Source: Bathynomus jamesi | Lineage: Eukaryota; Arthropoda; Malacostraca; Isopoda; Cirolanidae | Assembly: GCA_023014485.1 (NCBI GenBank) | Contig: JAJOZX010001570.1 | Coordinates: 487,501 to 551,500, forward strand | DNA: 64,000 bases | Reading direction: 5' to 3' | In this document: piece after piece, positions 21,070-31,684 of the stretch | Position numbering within the stretch: the first letter of the stretch is position 1 | How the letters are laid out: the number at the start of each line of letters is the position of its first letter | Notes under the pieces: model-generated | Told to the model about the DNA's origin: nothing | What the model saw: the letters and a program-made list of their open reading frames with translations, nothing else | Database searches by the model: none | Program-made: the position numbers and the translations under genes

Positions 21070-21457
21070 AGGGTTGTCTAATCTTTTTTTTGGCTCGTAC
21101 ACCCCCTTACAAATTCATCTCAGCGCTTGCACCCCCCACCTCTAGCTAGAATCTAGCATATGAATGACAAACTTTGCATTTTTTACAAGCAATTAAAAAT
21201 TTCTTGCGTTTTTTAAAAGTAATAAATTGTAGAAAATATATATTTTTAATATATTACAAACTAACAGTGCAAACATTTAAGGCATTTAAATGTTTTTCGA
21301 AATTCATATTGGAACATTAAGCGGGTATTTTCCTAGAATTTATATTTTTTTCTCCTTTTCGGAGCAGAAAAGAACAAAGAAAAAAGTAAAAATATATCCC
21401 AGGGACGTTTCAAGCACCCACTGGAAATGCTCCGTGCACCCCAATTTCGACAACCCT
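21070..21457. mobile_element. 388-bp MITE with AGGGTTGTC ends in LINE copy B
   Basis: AGGGTTGTC at the left is mirrored by GACAACCCT at the right. Direct repeats GATCTAAAAG (21060-21069) and GATCGAAAAG (21458-21467) flank it, and the uninterrupted LINE copy C has GATCCAAAAG at that position. This supports a 9-10 bp target duplication. CACCCC-rich segments lie just inside each end. The superfamily is open (hAT- or Mutator-like). Confidence 0.7.
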
Positions 21458-21477
21458 GATCGAAAAGAAATACTGTA

Positions 21478-22309
21478 CAGTGGCGATCATAAGTACTTGT
21501 ACAGAGAAATATTTCAATTATATTCGTCCTTATCTTTTTGTATCATGCATAGGATAGTTACATATAATGTAAAATAATCAAAGAATAGGCATATACGGTG
21601 CACTTTTTTTTCATTTTCCTCAAATTCTTTGATATTTTACTAGTGATGGGACGATTAATCGGAATCGAGAATCGGAAGAATCGAGCATTTTTCAGGAATC
21701 GGAATCGGAATCGAGAGAATTGTACCATGATTTCCGATTCTTAAAACGATTCTTTAACTTTTAATTGAACCAGTTTTGCAATGTAAACTTTAAAATTTAA
21801 ATGAAAGAGGATAACAAATTTTATTTTTATTGTATTGTAGCTATACATTAAAACATGTATATCCATGATGTGTAATCAAGAAGATTAAAATGAATTGTTA
21901 CAACTTACAGTTGATTTTTATTTTTAAACCAATCTATTATAATTTATAATTTATAATTTATATTACCATACTCATAATGTAAATAGTTAATCTTACCAGA
22001 GTAAAATATGACAATTTCCAGAAAAACAAGTATAGAATTATATTTAAAAATATTGAGAATCGGAATCGGAATCGAGAATCGTATCGGAATCGAGACTTTT
22101 TAGTGGTATCGGAATCGGAATCGTTAAAAATTTTGGTATCGTCCCATCACTATATTTTACAGTATATGTTGGAGTTAAACTAATTTTTTTATTTGATAAA
22201 TTTTCAAAACGAACGGTAAACTTTTCAAAACTATCATGTGCATGGTACAAAAGATACGGACGAATATAACTTAAATATTTATCTGTACGAATACTTATGA
22301 GCGCCACCG
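21478..22309. mobile_element. Tc1-like MITE with ~85-bp inverted ends in LINE copy B
   Basis: Long inverted ends begin CAGTGGCGATCATAAGTA (left) and, on the complement of the right end, CGGTGGCGCTCATAAGTA. The match continues through TATATTCGTCC. TA flanks at 21476-21477 and 22310-22311. The LINE sequence resumes on the right with ATTGAGCTTTCAGTACCCC. The MITE itself was later hit by the hAT MITE at 21641-22152, leaving about 310 bp of its own sequence. Confidence 0.8.
21641..22152. mobile_element. 512-bp hAT MITE with (GGAATC)n subterminal arrays
   Basis: Ends TAGTGATGGGACGAT and ATCGTCCCATCACTA are perfect inverted repeats. The 8-bp duplication TATTTTAC is perfect on both sides (21633-21640, 22153-22160). 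Next to each end are repeated GGAATC/GAGAATC hexamers. The middle is AT-rich and non-coding. The 8-bp duplication and ends identify hAT. Confidence 0.9.
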
Positions 22310-22849
22310 TATTTGAAATATTGAGCTTTCAGTACCCCAAATAGAGACAAAGCAGTACTATAAATTGATTAAATAGAGAATGTACAGTACAACTGACTTT
22401 GAATTTACTGCAAAAGATATAGCGAAGGCGATAGGACAAATTAAATCACATTCAGCTGCAGGCGAGGACAAATGGAATGCCTTCATGATTAAAAGCTGTA
22501 AAGTGCAGTAGCTTAGACCCTGATTTTTGAAGTAAGTGGACATTCTGGACAAAAGCACCAAACTTGGCTCAAATGTTGTTCAGGACCTTAGCTACCAATT
22601 TTTCCCCGGAACCAAGACGCACAACCCTATCTTGGCTGCCATTTTGGAAATCCAAGATGGCTGCCAGCTAGAAATCAACAAACTATTGTGAGGAGTAATT
22701 GTAAATAAATAGTCCCTAAACCTACATATTTCGATGCCAGGATTGCTATAAAATAATCAGAATTACCCTTAAATGTTTATTTAATGTAAAATATTTAATA
22801 ATATAACTATATAATATGTGCTTTTCTGTTTTGCAGGTGATTTGTGAAC

Positions 22850-23743
22850 ATGGATTGGAGCAAATGCATGGTTTGTCAAGAGAGCAAAGGTGAGACTCTT
22901 AAATGTCCACTCAATGCTGTGAGTGGTAAAAAAACTGAAGCATATGCAACATTTATGGAGAATGTCAACGCATTCAAGAATCTTGGAAGACTACCAGTTC
23001 CTCTTCTTTTCAATGAAGAGGTGACTGTTGAAGATCTGGTTCAGAATAAAGCTGTGTGGCACAAGTCATGCCATGTTAAATTTAGTAAAGAAAAGCTTGA
23101 AAGGGCTACAAAAAAGAGAGAAAGGGCGGATGAAGGTGAAACCAGTTCATCTACGGGGAAGCGGGTTCAGCGGCATCCTATGGACAAAGCAACTTGTGTG
23201 TTTTGTCAACAAACACATGGGCATCTTCACGAATTCAGTACATTTGGCGCTGACGTCAATTTACGAATGATGGCTACAGAACTCAGTGACACAGAACTAA
23301 TGTCTAGAATAGGAGGTGGTGATCTCATGGCCATTGAAGCCAAGTATCATCTGCAATGCTTGACATTTTATCGGAACCGTTACCGCTCACTTTTGAGACA
23401 AAAACAGAGCAAGGAAGAAGGCTATGAAGAAAACTTGATGAAAGCAAAGGCAATAGTTGAGGTCGTTAATCATGTAGAAAATTGCGTGGAAGAAGGAATC
23501 TTTCAAATGAAGTTTTCTGTGCTATTTGATCTGTATCAAAAAAGACTTCGGGACTTAGGTATTAATAAGGAAATGAACAGAGGACGATTCAGAGAGAAGA
23601 TTCTGGAGTATTTCCCATATGCCCAGGAAGTGAGTGATGGCAAGAACAAAATCTTAGTTTTTCAGCAGGGAATTCAGGAAATGCTCAGAGAGACAAATAG
23701 ACAGAATTTTGAAGGATACTATGATTCTTGCAAAAGCTGCTAG
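22850..23743 (+). pseudogene. Academ-like transposase, N-terminal zinc-finger part
   Basis: ATG at 22850 follows a polypyrimidine tract and CAG (22824-22836), which may be a 5' UTR splice acceptor. The protein has two Cys/His modules: CMVCQESKGETLKC with WHKSCHVKF, then CVFCQQTHGHLHEF with YHLQCLTFYRNR. It continues into a helical region (KQSKEEGYEENLMKAKAIVE) typical of a widespread uncharacterised animal protein family. The frame ends at 23743, where the reading should pass into the frame that gives AKAARIIRKEIV. One frameshift near 23715 explains the stop. Role inferred: DNA binding by the transposase. Confidence 0.75.
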
Positions 23744-24645
23744 AATCATACGCAAGGAAATCGTCAACTTTACTGGATTCAAGTTTGCGGGTGCCTTTCC
23801 ATCTGGTTGTCAACAGGAATCGGTACCTACAACCTTGAAAACCCTTATTCTATGATCACAAATGGTGCTGACGTGAAGGACCAAACACCAGAAGACTCCC
23901 CTGCAACTCTCACTGTCTCGCAACTTATCCTTTTTAATTTAGGAACAAGCATACATCATCATCTAAGGTTCGCCATTCTTTGGAAAGAGAACCACCGTTG
24001 CCTCTGTATCTTGGTCTGAAAATTCATACTGAAATTCGGTCAAAATCATTAATTCACAACTATATGAATTGGGTCTCAGTGTGAGTTATGACCGAATTCT
24101 TCAAGTCGAAAGCCAACTTGCAACAGCAGTGTGCCAGAACTTCAAGACCAAAGGAGTGGTTGTACCAGCTCAGTTTCGTCATGGACCATTTATTGTTGGG
24201 GCACTTGACAATCTGGATTACAACCCTCTAGTACAACTGCCGTTGGATCATTTCATGGTACAGGGTGATTAGTCTGTTTCAGTTCCCAACTGTCTCAAAC
24301 TGTGGAACCAAACAAGGTGATCTTGTGCTACCTTCTCTAGGTTCAAAGGACTTGGAGTTACTCATGTCCTACTCAATTGTACCAGCTGTTGCAATGGACA
24401 AAACCAAGGTAGAAGTCCTGAAGTTGTCTAATGTGTCTGACCCTATTGAGGGACACTACCATGAAGCATGTTTCCAGGAAAAGGAGTGGATGAAAGAAGC
24501 GTTCAGGATCTTGGAGAAAGACACGATAGGGAAGGTGATGTTATATCATGGTCAGCATACACGCTACAAGGCAAGAACAAGATGAAGATCAAATGAAAAC
24601 CCTTTCCTACCTCCTTCCCTATTCCATGAAAAGGCCGCTACTCCA
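23744..24645 (+). pseudogene. Academ-like transposase, middle part, frame-shifted
   Basis: Coding continues in alternating frames: FTGFKFAGAFPSGC (~23770), LGLSVSYDRILQVESQLATA (24069-24130), VVVPAQFRHGPFIVGALDNL (~24160-24220), and 24265-24585 with LFQFPTVSNCGTKQGDLVLP and FQEKEWMKEAFRILEKDT. At least three frameshifts or stops (near 24019, 24272 and 24585) break it. No catalytic motif is recognised here. Confidence 0.7.
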
Positions 24646-25287
24646 GCGATGATCAAGCATGGAATGAATGTTGTTCGGTCTGCTACTGAATTCCTTAACC
24701 CCGGGCAAATACCAGTTGTTGCATTCGATGCACCCTATATGCCCTTGGTAAATTCATTCAGTGGAAGTGGCCAGACACCCACGGAGAAGACAAGGTCATC
24801 GTCATGTTTGGAGGTCTACATACAGAGATGGCCATGTGGAGAAACGTATGGAGATTATCTAGAGGGATCTGGGTGGACAAATGCCTTGACACAAGCAGGC
24901 ATTGCTTCGGCAGGAACTGTTGACTCATTTCTTAAAGCCTCTCATCTTACAAGAACCAGACATGCTCACCAGGTAACAGCTTTGACATTGGCAAAGCTGC
25001 AGCATGAAGCCTTATGGAAACTGTTGGTCCCTATGATGACAAGACAAAGGAAGAGTGAAGAAGAAGATGGTTCAGGTCAGTCCAACATTCCAATACTGGG
25101 AGACAATTCTTCAGATGGAGATAGACGGCCTCATATTCATACGATCACATCGTGCAGGAGACTTCCATTGTATGTAGAAAGCTTGAAGAAAGTAGTTCCC
25201 TGGTTCTTTGCTCTTGACCACCAGAATTACGCGTTGGCTTCCACTCCACATCCGGGACATGAAGAATCTCCCTCAGCCAGTTATGAA
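24646..25287 (+). pseudogene. Academ-like transposase, central part
   Basis: The frame contains MIKHGMNVVRSATEFLNPGQ, YGDYLEGSGWTNALTQAGIA and HLTRTRHAHQVTALTLAKLQ, all hallmark blocks of this family. It then shifts to another frame near 24750-24830 and again near 25020-25150. It overlaps the next piece at 25208-25290 because of a further shift. The function of these blocks is unknown. Confidence 0.7.
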
Positions 25288-26560
25288 TGAGTTTTCACGA
25301 AATGGACACTGGGTAGTACACAAGACCAAGAAGAGATTCTCAGCCATGCCTTTAGACCAAGCGCATGAACAAAACAATGAGAAAGTCAAAGGTTCAGGAG
25401 GCGCGGTGGGTCTGACTGAGAATCCAGTGGCATTCAAGAAGTGGATGGTAGCAGGGCCAGAACAAGCCAGATTGATTACTGAATATGAAGACGAAAACCT
25501 TCCAGAAACTGAAGACAACAACTTCCACCACGAAGAAGGACTATCTACACAGAGAAGATTCAAGGATCATGTTTCTAATCTCGTTGAAGTCTTCCGTGAT
25601 ATGGGAAATCCATTTTGTGATAATGGGAATGAGTTACTGGCCTTAGACACAAGGAATGTCATGGATGAATCTGTGGTCCATACAGTGAGAACTATAAAGG
25701 ATTTGGGTAAGGAGCAATATAGCCGATACTACAAAGAAGTTGTCACAGATTGTACAAGGTCAATTCATACACCGATCAAGAAGAACTCGCTTGCCCTCTT
25801 CAGATGTCCTCGGCCGAAATCTCAGGTACGGAATGTTGGGGGAATCCAACTACTGAAGAACGATGTTGCTCTATTCTCTCATCTGTATATTGTTATGCAA
25901 CATCGGCATAGTGACATGGATGCATTCTTCCAACACGAGAATCACCCCTTTCCTTCTTCCCTATCTGATGGTGGGAAATTGCGGTTTGGGAAAAAGTCTG
26001 ACCTACTGAAAATCATTACATTTGAAAACAAGGACAACCCTCCAGATCCTTTTGATGTGAAACTTCTTGATGGAGCTGCCATCGTCCATTTGCTGTCTAC
26101 TGCAGGTGTTACCAACTTTGAAGAGTATGCAGATCGTGTATTCGTCCCTTATCTCATCAAACAGTTAGAAACTTGCCAGCGAATTGACATCGTCTGGGAT
26201 ACCTACACTGCAAGCACCTTAAAAGAGACTACCAGAGAAAAACGGGGAAAAGGAATCAGAAGAAAGGTTGAAGGAAAAACCAAATTACCCCTAAATTGGC
26301 ATGACTTCCTTCGAGACTCTAGAAACAAGCAAGAACTGTTCGCTTTCCTATCAGACAAGGTTGCTGCAATGGAAGTTCCTAACAACAAAGAAGTTGTTAT
26401 TACATCAGGACCTGAAGTCATCATCAATGGGGCCGACCGCACAATGCCAAGATGCGACCATGAGGAGGCAGACACTAGACTATTCATTCATCTTCAAGAT
26501 GCAATAAAGGAAGGGCACATTAACTGCATGATGAGTTGGGACAGTAGGCATTGCAATGCT
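25208..26560 (+). pseudogene. Academ-like transposase, C-terminal part with XPG-like acidic motif, truncated
   Basis: The longest intact piece (about 450 residues) runs RWLPLHIRDMKNLPQPVMNE, MPLDQAHEQNNEKVKGSGGA, KKWMVAGPEQARLITEYEDE, LLALDTRNVMDES, RGKGIRRKVEG, NWHDFLRDSRNKQELFAFL and CDHEEADTRLFIHLQDA. The HEEADTR acidic block resembles the internal (I) region of XPG/FEN-type nucleases. In relatives it is followed by a VDTDVVVL-type strand. Here the frame degenerates after INCMMSW (~26540) and the rest of the nuclease is missing, so the copy is inactive. Confidence 0.75.
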
Positions 26561-27200
26561 AAATGCCAAGATATTTCCATTTTATGGTGCCCATTTAATA
26601 GCCCTGCCCTTACTCTGCAAATGTTGTTCATACAAGTTTTCTATAGAACCACGAATAATGCATGAAAATTGTGCAAATATGAAAGGGTAGCATTTTGACC
26701 TTTGTAGAATTTCATTTTTTAAAATGCACATAGTTTGCCAATTTTCCTCTCCCACATTCAGTTATAGAGCTAAAGGTCTACTTTTTGGTGGGTGAAATCT
26801 TCAATTGTTATAGTTTCGTTGATTTTTCTTAAACGTGGTTTTCTTGAACATGGTTTTTGTGTTAAAATATTCACGATTTTCACTGTATATGTTGTACGAA
26901 GTGTGATTTCTGCAGTAAACATACTTCTGATCAGCTTAAAAGTTGTTTTATTTTTTGATCTGATCATGCCAAAAAACATATAGTTTGATGCCAAACATGC
27001 CAAGGGAATTCTCTATTGAAACTTATATCAGAAATTCCATTTTGTCTATGGCGGCCATCTTGAAATCCAATATGGCGGCCAAGTAATGGTCTCTGAAGGT
27101 GGTTCCGGGGATATTTTTAATTGTTGGTCCAAAATACAAGTAGGGAAAGTTTGGTGCTTTTGTCCGGATTGTCCACTTCAACTTGTTTAGCTGCCCTACT
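26561..27200. other. 3' non-coding end of the Academ-like element
   Basis: AT-rich non-coding sequence leading to the inverted end. It contains GGCGGCCATCTTG and CAATATGGCGGCC (27049-27083) facing each other, mirrored by the equivalent pair at the left end (22632-22667). Confidence 0.6.
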
Positions 27201-27313
27201 ATAAGAACGAGATAGCTACAGCCTTTCATTGGATATGGAGAAGATTCCTAGACATGGGTGAAATACCGAGCATACTAAAAAGAGCGAACGTTCTTCATAT
27301 ATATATATATATA

Positions 27314-28488
27314 CAGGGGTTAGACAAAATAATATGAACACCCGCTGATTTCACCGGTTATCTTTACGGACTGCTCAGACACAAAGTAAACTGTCAAATC
27401 ACTGGCAAACCTATTTAAATGCGTAACAGAGAGTGTATACGTCATGTTATAACCCTCACGTTGTTTTTACCGCTCTGAGTGAATTATGAATTAGCAGTTA
27501 TGAAAGACCTGTCAGACTTCCAAAGAGGGCAAATTGTCGGAGCGCGGATGGCTGGTGCATCGGTGACGAAAACCGCTCAGATGTTCAATGTATCCAGAGG
27601 AACTGTCTCTATGGTCATGTCTGCATACCAAAACCATGGAAAGACAAGCACCGACAAATGCAATAGTGGACGCAAGAAGAAGCTGTGTGATCGAGACCGC
27701 CGGGTGCTAAAGCGCATTGTGACAAAGAACCATAAGACCGCAGCTCCAAAAGTGACTGCAGAGCTTAACCAGCATCTTGCAAGCCCGCTATCGACCAGAA
27801 CTGTACGTCGCGAGCTCCATGGAGCTGGATACCATGGGAGGGCTGCAATTGCCTCTACTCCGCCGAATCCTCCTTTACGCTATTTCCATGTTCCGGTCGA
27901 GTTTACGTCTGGAGACAGCCTAAAGATGCTTATGACCCCGACTGCCTGACCCCAACCGTTAAGCATGGAGGCGGATCTGTGATGGTTTGGGCAGCAATAT
28001 CGTGGAATACTCTTGGCCCAGCTGTAGTACTGCATGGTAGGGTTAACGCCCAGGTCTATCTGTCAATATTGGCTGACCAGGTCCATCCCATGGTCCAAAC
28101 GCTGTTTCCCAATGGCGGCGCCGTCTTCCAGGATGATAATGCACCAATCCACACCGCTGGGGTCGTTAAAAACTGGTTTGAAGAGATGTTAGTGAAGTAG
28201 AACGCTTGGATTGGCCTCCACAATCCCCGGATCTTAACATTATCGAGCATCTGTGGTGTCAGTTGGAGCAGCAGGTCAGAAGCCGATTCCCACCGCCGGC
28301 GTCTTTGGAGGAACTGGAGCAGGGTTTGCTCGAAGAAAGGCTCAGGATTCCTCTAGCCACTGTCCAAAAGCTGTGTGAATCAATTCCCCGACGCATTGCA
28401 GCTGTTATTGCCGCTAAAGGAGGACCAACTCCATATTAAGAATAAAAACCGCCATTTATCAAGGTGTTCATATTATTTTGTCCAACCC

Positions 28489-28491
<3 letters not shown>
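27314..28491 (+). mobile_element. Tc1 (DD34E-type) element
   Basis: Ends CAGGGGTTAGACAAAATAAT and the complement of ATTATTTTGTCCAACCCCTG are inverted over about 30 bp. TA flanks at 27312-27313 and 28492-28493, and both sides lie in (TA)n. The length of 1.18 kb is below the usual 1.6 kb, because part of the catalytic region is deleted. It is the youngest layer at this edge of LINE copy B. Confidence 0.9.
27479..28439 (+). pseudogene. Tc1 transposase, broken
   Basis: Three frames: 27479-27949 with the paired HTH (DLSDFQRGQIVGARMAGASV, SRGTVSMVMSAYQNHGK) and RTVRRELHGAGYHGR; 27979-28200 with MVWAAISW and FQDDNAPIHTA (second Asp); 28206-28439 with WPPQSPDLNIIEHLW (catalytic Glu) and the C-terminus ESIPRRIAAVIAAKGGPTPY. 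The block holding the first catalytic Asp (usually SDESRF) is deleted near 27880. Two frameshifts separate the pieces. The second Asp and the Glu are intact. Confidence 0.85.

Positions 28492-28535
<44 letters not shown>
28492..28535. repeat. (TA)n microsatellite
   Basis: TA tract between the Tc1 right end and the 5'-truncated LINE copy C. Confidence 0.95.
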
Positions 28536-28539
<4 letters not shown>

Positions 28540-30680
28540 ACCAAAAGGAAAGAGGAGCTGGCGAGAGAGGCAAAAGAGAAGACTTTTCCGCAAAAGAGAA
28601 GACTTTTCCGCAAAAGAAAGAGAGTGGAGGCGAAGTTAGGCAACTGCGGAGATAATGACAGGAAAGCAATAAAAGAAAAACTGGAGGGTATCGATGGGGA
28701 AATACAAGCCCTGATTAAGGACCATACAGAGAGGGAAGAGGAAAAGGCGGTAGAAGCAATAAAGGAAAATCCCAAATACTTCTATAGCTATGCAAAAAGG
28801 GAAACAAAAACGCGCGCCGCTATTGGGCCCTTGAAGACGAGAAATAATGAACTAACCGACGATCCAAAAGAAATATCTGATACATTGAGAGCTCAATATG
28901 AATCAGTTTTCAGTACCCCAAAAAGTGATAAAGCGATACCTGACATAAATGCATTCTTTGAAGAGGAATTGCAAGGAGAGTATATAACAGACTTTGATTT
29001 TACACCAGAAGATATAGCGAGAGCTATAGGACAAAATGAAACCACATTCAGCTGCAGGTCCGGACAATTGGAACGCATTATTGATTAAAAATTGTAAAAA
29101 TGAAATAGCTACACCTTTATACTGGATATGGAGAAGATCCCTAGACACTGGGGAAATACCGAGCATCTTGAAAAGAGCAAACATTGTCCCTATATATAAA
29201 GGAGGGGACAGATCTCGAGCAAAGAACTATAGACCAGTGTCATTGACGTCCCATCTCACCAAAGTATTTGAAAGAATAGTTAGAGAGAAAATTTATGACT
29301 TCCTGGAGACACGGGAAAGACTCAACGAAAATCAGCATGGATTCCGATCAGGTAGATCATGCCTATCACAACTAATAGAACACTACAACAATATCGTAGA
29401 TGCATTGGAAGGCAATGACAACTACGATGTTATATACACAAATTTTGCTAAAGCTTTCGACAAATGTGACCATGGTATAATAGCACACAAAATTAAATAT
29501 ATGGGAATAACAGGCAAAGTGGGAAAATGGATCTACAACTTCCTCAGAGAACGTCTGCAGGTCGTCAAAATTCAACGTATATCATCATCAGAATCGGAAG
29601 TACGCAGCTCAGCACCACAAGGGACAGTACTGGCCCCACTCCTGTTCATTATCATGCTAATAGACATAGACAGCGGAGTAAACAGCAACAGTATAGTAAC
29701 ATCCTTTGCAGACGATACAAAGATCAGCAGAAAAATCAGCGATGTACATGACGTGGAGGCCTTGCAGAGGGACACGAACAAAATATATAAATGGTCAGAA
29801 GACAACAACATGTCATTTAACACCGAGAAATTTCAGCTCCTGAGATATGGTAGAAAAGAAGAACTTAAACAGACTGCATATTATGCTCCAGATAGACAGG
29901 AAATTCAGAGAAGCACGAAAGCGATCGATCTCGGGATAATAATGACAGATGATGCGAAATTCGAAACACAAAATCAGATAGCGATAAATAAAGCAAAAAG
30001 AGTCGCCGGACAGGTACGAAGAACGTTCAAGAGAAGGGACAGGACAGTAATAATTCCCCTGCTAAAAACGCTGATTATACCAAAACTTGAATACTGCTCA
30101 GTTTTGACGTCCCCATATAAAAAGGAATAAACTAATAAACTAGAAGAAACGCAAAGGCATTTCACAGCCAAGATTGATGGCTGCAAGGAACTCAACTACT
30201 GGGAAAGACTACGTAAACTAAATCTGTACTCACTGGAAAGAAGAAGAGAGAGGTACACCATAATCTACATATGGAAAATGATCGAAAAACTGGTACCAAA
30301 CCTAAAACTAAACCCAATTACCATTCAAACAACACTGGAAAATAGGAAAGGCAGAATGTGGAGTGTTCCCAAATTAAAGGACCGACAAGGGACCTCCTCA
30401 ACTCTGAAGGAAAATAGCTTGGTTGTCAGGGGGCCAAGACTTTTCAACCAGCTTCCAAAGGACCTCAGAAACGTAACGGGGGTCAAAGTTTAAGTCTTCA
30501 AGAGAAGACTGGATGCCTGGCTCAGGACGGTACCAGATGAGCCGGGCGTGTCTGGCTATGTACGGTGAAGAGAGCAAGAAAGCAACTCGCTCCTCCACCA
30601 AGCCAGACCTAGAGGCGGGGCCACCAGCTTGACCTCCGTGTGAAGAGACCAACGCACGAAACAACATAAGGTTCATAAGG
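28536..30680 (+). mobile_element. CR1-type LINE family A, copy C (best-preserved RT)
   Basis: Frame 28536-29088 gives the basic linker (KRRLFRKRKRVEAKLGNCGD) and the pre-RT domain. A single-base shift near 29040 moves to frame 29036-30130 with AAGPDNWNALLIKNC, YKGGDRSRAKNYRPVSL, FAKAFDKCDHGI, APQGTVLAPLLF and the catalytic FADDTKISRK. TAA at 30128 replaces a Glu codon, and then the C-terminal part (30140-30600) ends in DEPGVSGYVR. The endonuclease is missing. Few disruptions suggest a younger copy than A or B. A 20-bp tandem duplication lies at 28570-28609. The 3' end runs through CATATATACTG into (TA)n. Confidence 0.9.
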
Positions 30681-30772
30681 CATATATACTGTGTATATAT
30701 ATATATATATATTATATATATATATATCGCATCTCCCCAAAATATTTGAAAGAGTAATCAGGCAGATTTTTT
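30681..30772 (+). mobile_element. (TA)n plus short LINE family A fragment
   Basis: After a TA tract (30689-30726), 30727-30772 encodes SHLPKIFERVIRQ. This matches SHLTKIFERIVRQ in the RT of copy A. It is an isolated scrap of about 45 bp. Confidence 0.6.
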
Positions 30773-30838
30773 TTAGTCTTTTTGTCGGCCTACGCCCTAC
30801 GGTCTTACGAGAAATATTTTTCTTGTAGGCTATATATA

Positions 30839-31071
30839 CAGAGGGTTGACAAAACTAAATAGACAGATTATTGTCCTAAAAAATAAATGGCAAAGCTCAT
30901 TAATTAATGGAATGACAGAACTTGTGTCAGCTTTACTTAATGCAAAGGGGAAAGGAACATCATTCTAAATATACTGATTCGATAATTCTGTTATTATTTA
31001 TTGACTTTTACTTTCAAATAAAAAACTTGGGGAAAAATCGAAGGTGTCAATTTACTTTTGTGAACCCTCCG
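30839..31071. mobile_element. 233-bp Tc1-like MITE
   Basis: Ends CAGAGGGTTGACAAAACTAA and, on the complement of the right end, CGGAGGGTTCACAAAAGTAA. TA flanks at 30837-30838 and 31072-31073. Non-coding. Confidence 0.8.
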
Positions 31072-31073
31072 TA

Positions 31074-31626
31074 CAAGTTAGTGCTAGTCCAAGCCAATAT
31101 CTACTTCAAGTAGGATTTGGCCATAGTCCGTGTACCACAATTTTTGCACATTTTAACTACGTTAAAGTAGCTACTTAAATAAGATCGGGTAATTTGAATT
31201 CATATTTAAATGTGCGGGTAGGATAGGACACTGAAGGTAGTAAGATCATAAAATTAAATCTAAAAGTTTAATTTTTGACATTGATTCGTTAGGATTCTGC
31301 GCGAATCCAACCTTCATTTTCTTATTTTTTTTAAATTAAAAAATTTATGTATATTTTTATCTTGGTAAATGTAAAGAAACTAAAAGAATAATTGATCTAT
31401 GTCGTAATATGCCATTATTTGTTTATGGCATTACACTGTACGAGTAAATACTTGGCACGCTTAAATCACTGAAAATACTTTTAATAAAAATAAGTTACAG
31501 GCCTGCAAATTCATTTAAGACGTCAGACATTAGATAAGCCCTTAGGCCAAGAATATTAAAGAGCACATTAATTCTTTAAAAAATGAACCACGGTCAGTGA
31601 TGCATACAAACAGAAGTGTGTGTGTG

Positions 31627-31628
<2 letters not shown>
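31074..31628. other. No feature recognised
   Basis: AT-rich spacer with no supported frame, ending in a (TA)n tract at 31629-31684. Confidence 0.4.

Positions 31629-31684
<56 letters not shown>

Larger units (their letters stand above)
22502..27200 (+). mobile_element. 4.7-kb Academ-like DNA transposon inserted in LINE copy B
   Basis: The element starts AGTGCAGTAGCTTAG, and the complement of its right end reads AGTAGGGCAGCTAAAC. About 40 bp further in, GGACAAAAGCACCAAACTT is identical at both ends. Subterminal GATGGC(T/C)GCC motifs are also mirrored, giving imperfect terminal repeats of about 170 bp. TAA lies on both sides (22499-22501, 27202-27204) and the LINE reading continues across, so this is one insertion with a 3-4 bp duplication. 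It encodes one large protein in pieces. The 3-4 bp duplication, Cys/His fingers and XPG-like nuclease motif fit what is described for the Academ superfamily; the assignment is my inference. Confidence 0.7.
20386..27295 (+). mobile_element. CR1-type LINE family A, copy B, split by three insertions
   Basis: LINE blocks match copies A and C in order. They are the end of the endonuclease (20386-20560), linker and basic region (20560-21069), a short piece 21458-21477, RT start 22312-22501 (DFEFTAKDIAKAIGQIKSHS), and 27202-27295 (HWIWRRFLDMGEIPSILK). The gaps are MITE 21070-21457, the MITE pair 21478-22309 and the Academ-like element 22502-27200. The LINE is therefore the oldest layer. It stops in (TA)n at 27296 next to a Tc1. 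Confidence 0.85.

Noticed and set aside
28375..28540. Start of the LINE copy C frame at 28375
   Set aside because: That start lies inside the Tc1 end and the frame crosses a (TA)n tract; LINE coding only begins near 28540.
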